A DNA stretch of 64,000 nucleotides from Bacteroidia bacterium (GTDB lineage Bacteria; Bacteroidota; Bacteroidia; Flavobacteriales; Flavobacteriaceae): the NCBI GenBank assembly GCA_030432635.1, contig JAUIMB010000006.1, forward strand, positions 62,001-126,000, written 5' to 3'. Positions within the stretch are counted from its first letter, which is position 1. The number at the start of each line of letters is the position of its first letter. Both the position numbers and the translations under genes were made by a program. Below the pieces are notes generated by a model. The model was given only the letters and a program-made list of their open reading frames with translations. It was not told the origin of the DNA and made no database searches. Below, piece by piece: positions 62,695-64,000 of this stretch.

Positions 62695-64000
62695 TTATTC
62701 GAATTTTTCGGCCAGTTCGAACCATCGGGTTTCCTTTTCTTCTATAGTGTTAATAAGCGATTGGAGCTCTAGTGAGAGTTCGTTGATTTGATCTTGCGAT
62801 AAGGAGGTGTCATGGAATTTTTCTTCTAGGGCTTGTTTGTCAAGTTCCAAGGAACGAATTTTACTTTCAAGATTTTTGTATTCCTTTTGTTCATTATAGG
62901 ATAACTTGTTAGCCTTATTTTTTTGTTCCTTTTCTTCGGTGTCGTTTGATGTTGTTTCTGTTTTTGATTCAGGGAGTCTTGAAGATTCGTAAACACGGTA
63001 ATCCGAATAATTACCAGGGAAATCCTTAACGATTCCATGGCCTTCAAACACAAAAAGGTGATCAACAATTTTATCCATAAAATAACGGTCGTGAGAAACA
63101 ACCAAAAGGCATCCTGGAAAATCAAGAAGAAATTCCTCCAAGATATTTAAGGTTACAATATCAAGGTCGTTGGTTGGCTCATCTAGGATAAGAAAGTTCG
63201 GATTTTGTATTAACACGGTACATAAATACAGACGTTTTTGTTCTCCACCACTTAGTTTTTCAACAAAATCATGCTGTTTTTTTCCATCAAATAAAAAGCG
63301 CTCTAGCAGTTGTTTAGCACTAATTTGCCTTCCTTTGGCCAATGGAATGTATTCTCCAAACTCTTTAATGACCTCAATAACTTTTTGCTGCGGTTTAATG
63401 GTAATGCCACTTTGAGTGTAATAGCCAAATTTTACGGTATCACCAATGACGATTTTTCCACCATCAGTTGGAATGCTTTTGGTTAACATGTTTAGAAAGG
63501 TTGACTTTCCTGTACCGTTTTTTCCAATGATACCAACACGTTCGCCTCGTTTGAAAACATAGTCAAAACCTTTTAGGATAATCTTGTCTTTAAAAGATTT
63601 GGATACGTTATGTAGTTCAACAGTTTTGCTGCCTAAGCGTTCCATATTGATTTCCAATTGGACGTTATGATCCTTTCGACGTTGATGTGCTCTTTTTTTG
63701 ATATCGGCAAAATCATCAATTCGAGATTTTGACTTTGTGGTTCTTGCTTTTGGTTGACGACGCATCCATTCCAATTCCTTTTTGTAAAGTTGTTTTGCCT
63801 TTCCGGTTTCAACCTGTTCTTGTGTGATGCGAGCTTGCTTGTTTGCTAGATAATAGGAATAATTGCCTTTATAGGAATACAATTTTCCGTGGTCGAGTTC
63901 AATAATTTCATTACAGACACGTTCTAAAAAATAACGATCATGGGTTACCATGAATAGGGTGATCTGTGACTTGGCGAAATAGTGCTCTAACCATTCGATC
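62695..64000 (-). CDS. ABC-F ATPase (Uup-like), truncated by the window edge
   Basis: The window ends inside this gene, so the N-terminus and most of the first ATPase domain are missing. What is visible is the end of domain 1 (LFMVTHDRYFLERVCNEI), the linker, the second ATPase domain (Walker A GKNGTGKSTFLNML, signature LSGGEQKRLYL, Walker B LILDEPTNDLDIV) and a C-terminal coiled coil. The coiled coil identifies the Uup-like subgroup. ABC-F proteins act on ribosomes; Uup is linked to DNA/RNA branched structures and ribosome function. The Met at 63951 is an internal residue, not the start. Confidence 0.93.
   Translation of the reverse strand, partial: IEWLEHYFAKSQITLFMVTHDRYFLERVCNEIIELDHGKLYSYKGNYSYYLANKQARITQEQVETGKAKQLYKKELEWMRRQPKARTTKSKSRIDDFADIKKRAHQRRKDHNVQLEINMERLGSKTVELHNVSKSFKDKIILKGFDYVFKRGERVGIIGKNGTGKSTFLNMLTKSIPTDGGKIVIGDTVKFGYYTQSGITIKPQQKVIEVIKEFGEYIPLAKGRQISAKQLLERFLFDGKKQHDFVEKLSGGEQKRLYLCTVLIQNPNFLILDEPTNDLDIVTLNILEEFLLDFPGCLLVVSHDRYFMDKIVDHLFVFEGHGIVKDFPGNYSDYRVYESSRLPESKTETTSNDTEEKEQKNKANKLSYNEQKEYKNLESKIRSLELDKQALEEKFHDTSLSQDQINELSLELQSLINTIEEKETRWFELAEKFE

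Noticed and set aside
63951-63951. Met at 63951 as the start of the ABC-F gene
   Set aside because: The frame continues to the window edge with typical ABC-F sequence (EWLEHYFAKSQITLF), so this Met is internal.

Overview
The window is a 64 kb piece of an AT-rich chromosome from the phylum Bacteroidota, most likely a marine or environmental member of the Flavobacteriaceae. Four things point there. Start codons lack Shine-Dalgarno sequences. Many genes have the Bacteroidota -7 promoter element TAnnTTTG close to the start codon. Five secreted proteins end in type IX secretion (T9SS) sorting domains. Several families typical of the phylum are present: the bL38-like/DUF4295 protein, BshC, DUF6090, DUF2911, fasciclin lipoproteins and a SecA without a zinc-binding tail. 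I see no rRNA or tRNA gene, insertion sequence, prophage or CRISPR array. Most of the window is ordinary chromosomal backbone.

Layout. 0.1-7.2 kb: a DnaQ-like exonuclease, FAH-family hydrolase, Hpt protein and cinA; then the ribosomal cluster rpmB-rpmG-bL38-like; an intergenic repeat element; ftsY; and an amidase lipoprotein. 7.2-18.7 kb: an FN3 lipoprotein, rimO, a LytS/LytTR-type two-component pair with periplasmic TPRs, then a secreted set of lipoprotein, LRR protein and M4 metalloprotease. A possibly decayed small membrane gene follows. 18.7-26.4 kb: a DUF4287/DUF5655 protein, bshC, a three-gene surface locus (small T9SS protein, outer-membrane barrel candidate, tail-fibre-like protein) and a convergent TPR-LuxR-type membrane regulator. 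26.5-35.4 kb: guaA, a LysM/periplasmic-binding fusion with an OsmC-DUF922-DUF3820 train, pyrG and yidC. 35.4-44.3 kb: a fasciclin lipoprotein, MORN protein, DUF6090 protein, mnmA, a subtilase with NMO-like oxidoreductase, an ATP-grasp enzyme, and a DUF1801 protein ending in a CDGSH motif. 44.6-50.2 kb: MATE transporter, PAP2 phosphatase, GT2 glycosyltransferase, sugar epimerase, meaB and DUF2911. 50.4-56.3 kb: an ECF sigma/anti-sigma/DUF4097-like operon, an M23-like peptidase and a T9SS LRR-like protein. 56.5-64.0 kb, all on the minus strand: secA, DUF2795, cobalamin adenosyltransferase, a MacB-type ABC ATPase, a methyltransferase and a truncated ABC-F gene.

The best candidate for an undescribed system is 20.99-26.42 kb. 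The T9SS/barrel/tail-fibre operon and the convergent TPR-LuxR regulator share an identical 15-bp motif (ACAAAAGGGGTACAT) in their two upstream regions. The core GGGTACA occurs three times before the operon, two copies exactly 11 bp apart. This suggests an autoregulated, locally controlled cell-surface fibre system, which is an inference from sequence pattern and gene arrangement. Other items worth a look are the DUF1801-CDGSH fusion, the four exact 19-residue repeats in the sigma-operon effector, a flavobacterial REP/MITE-like element before ftsY, and a hairpin directly before the pyrG start.
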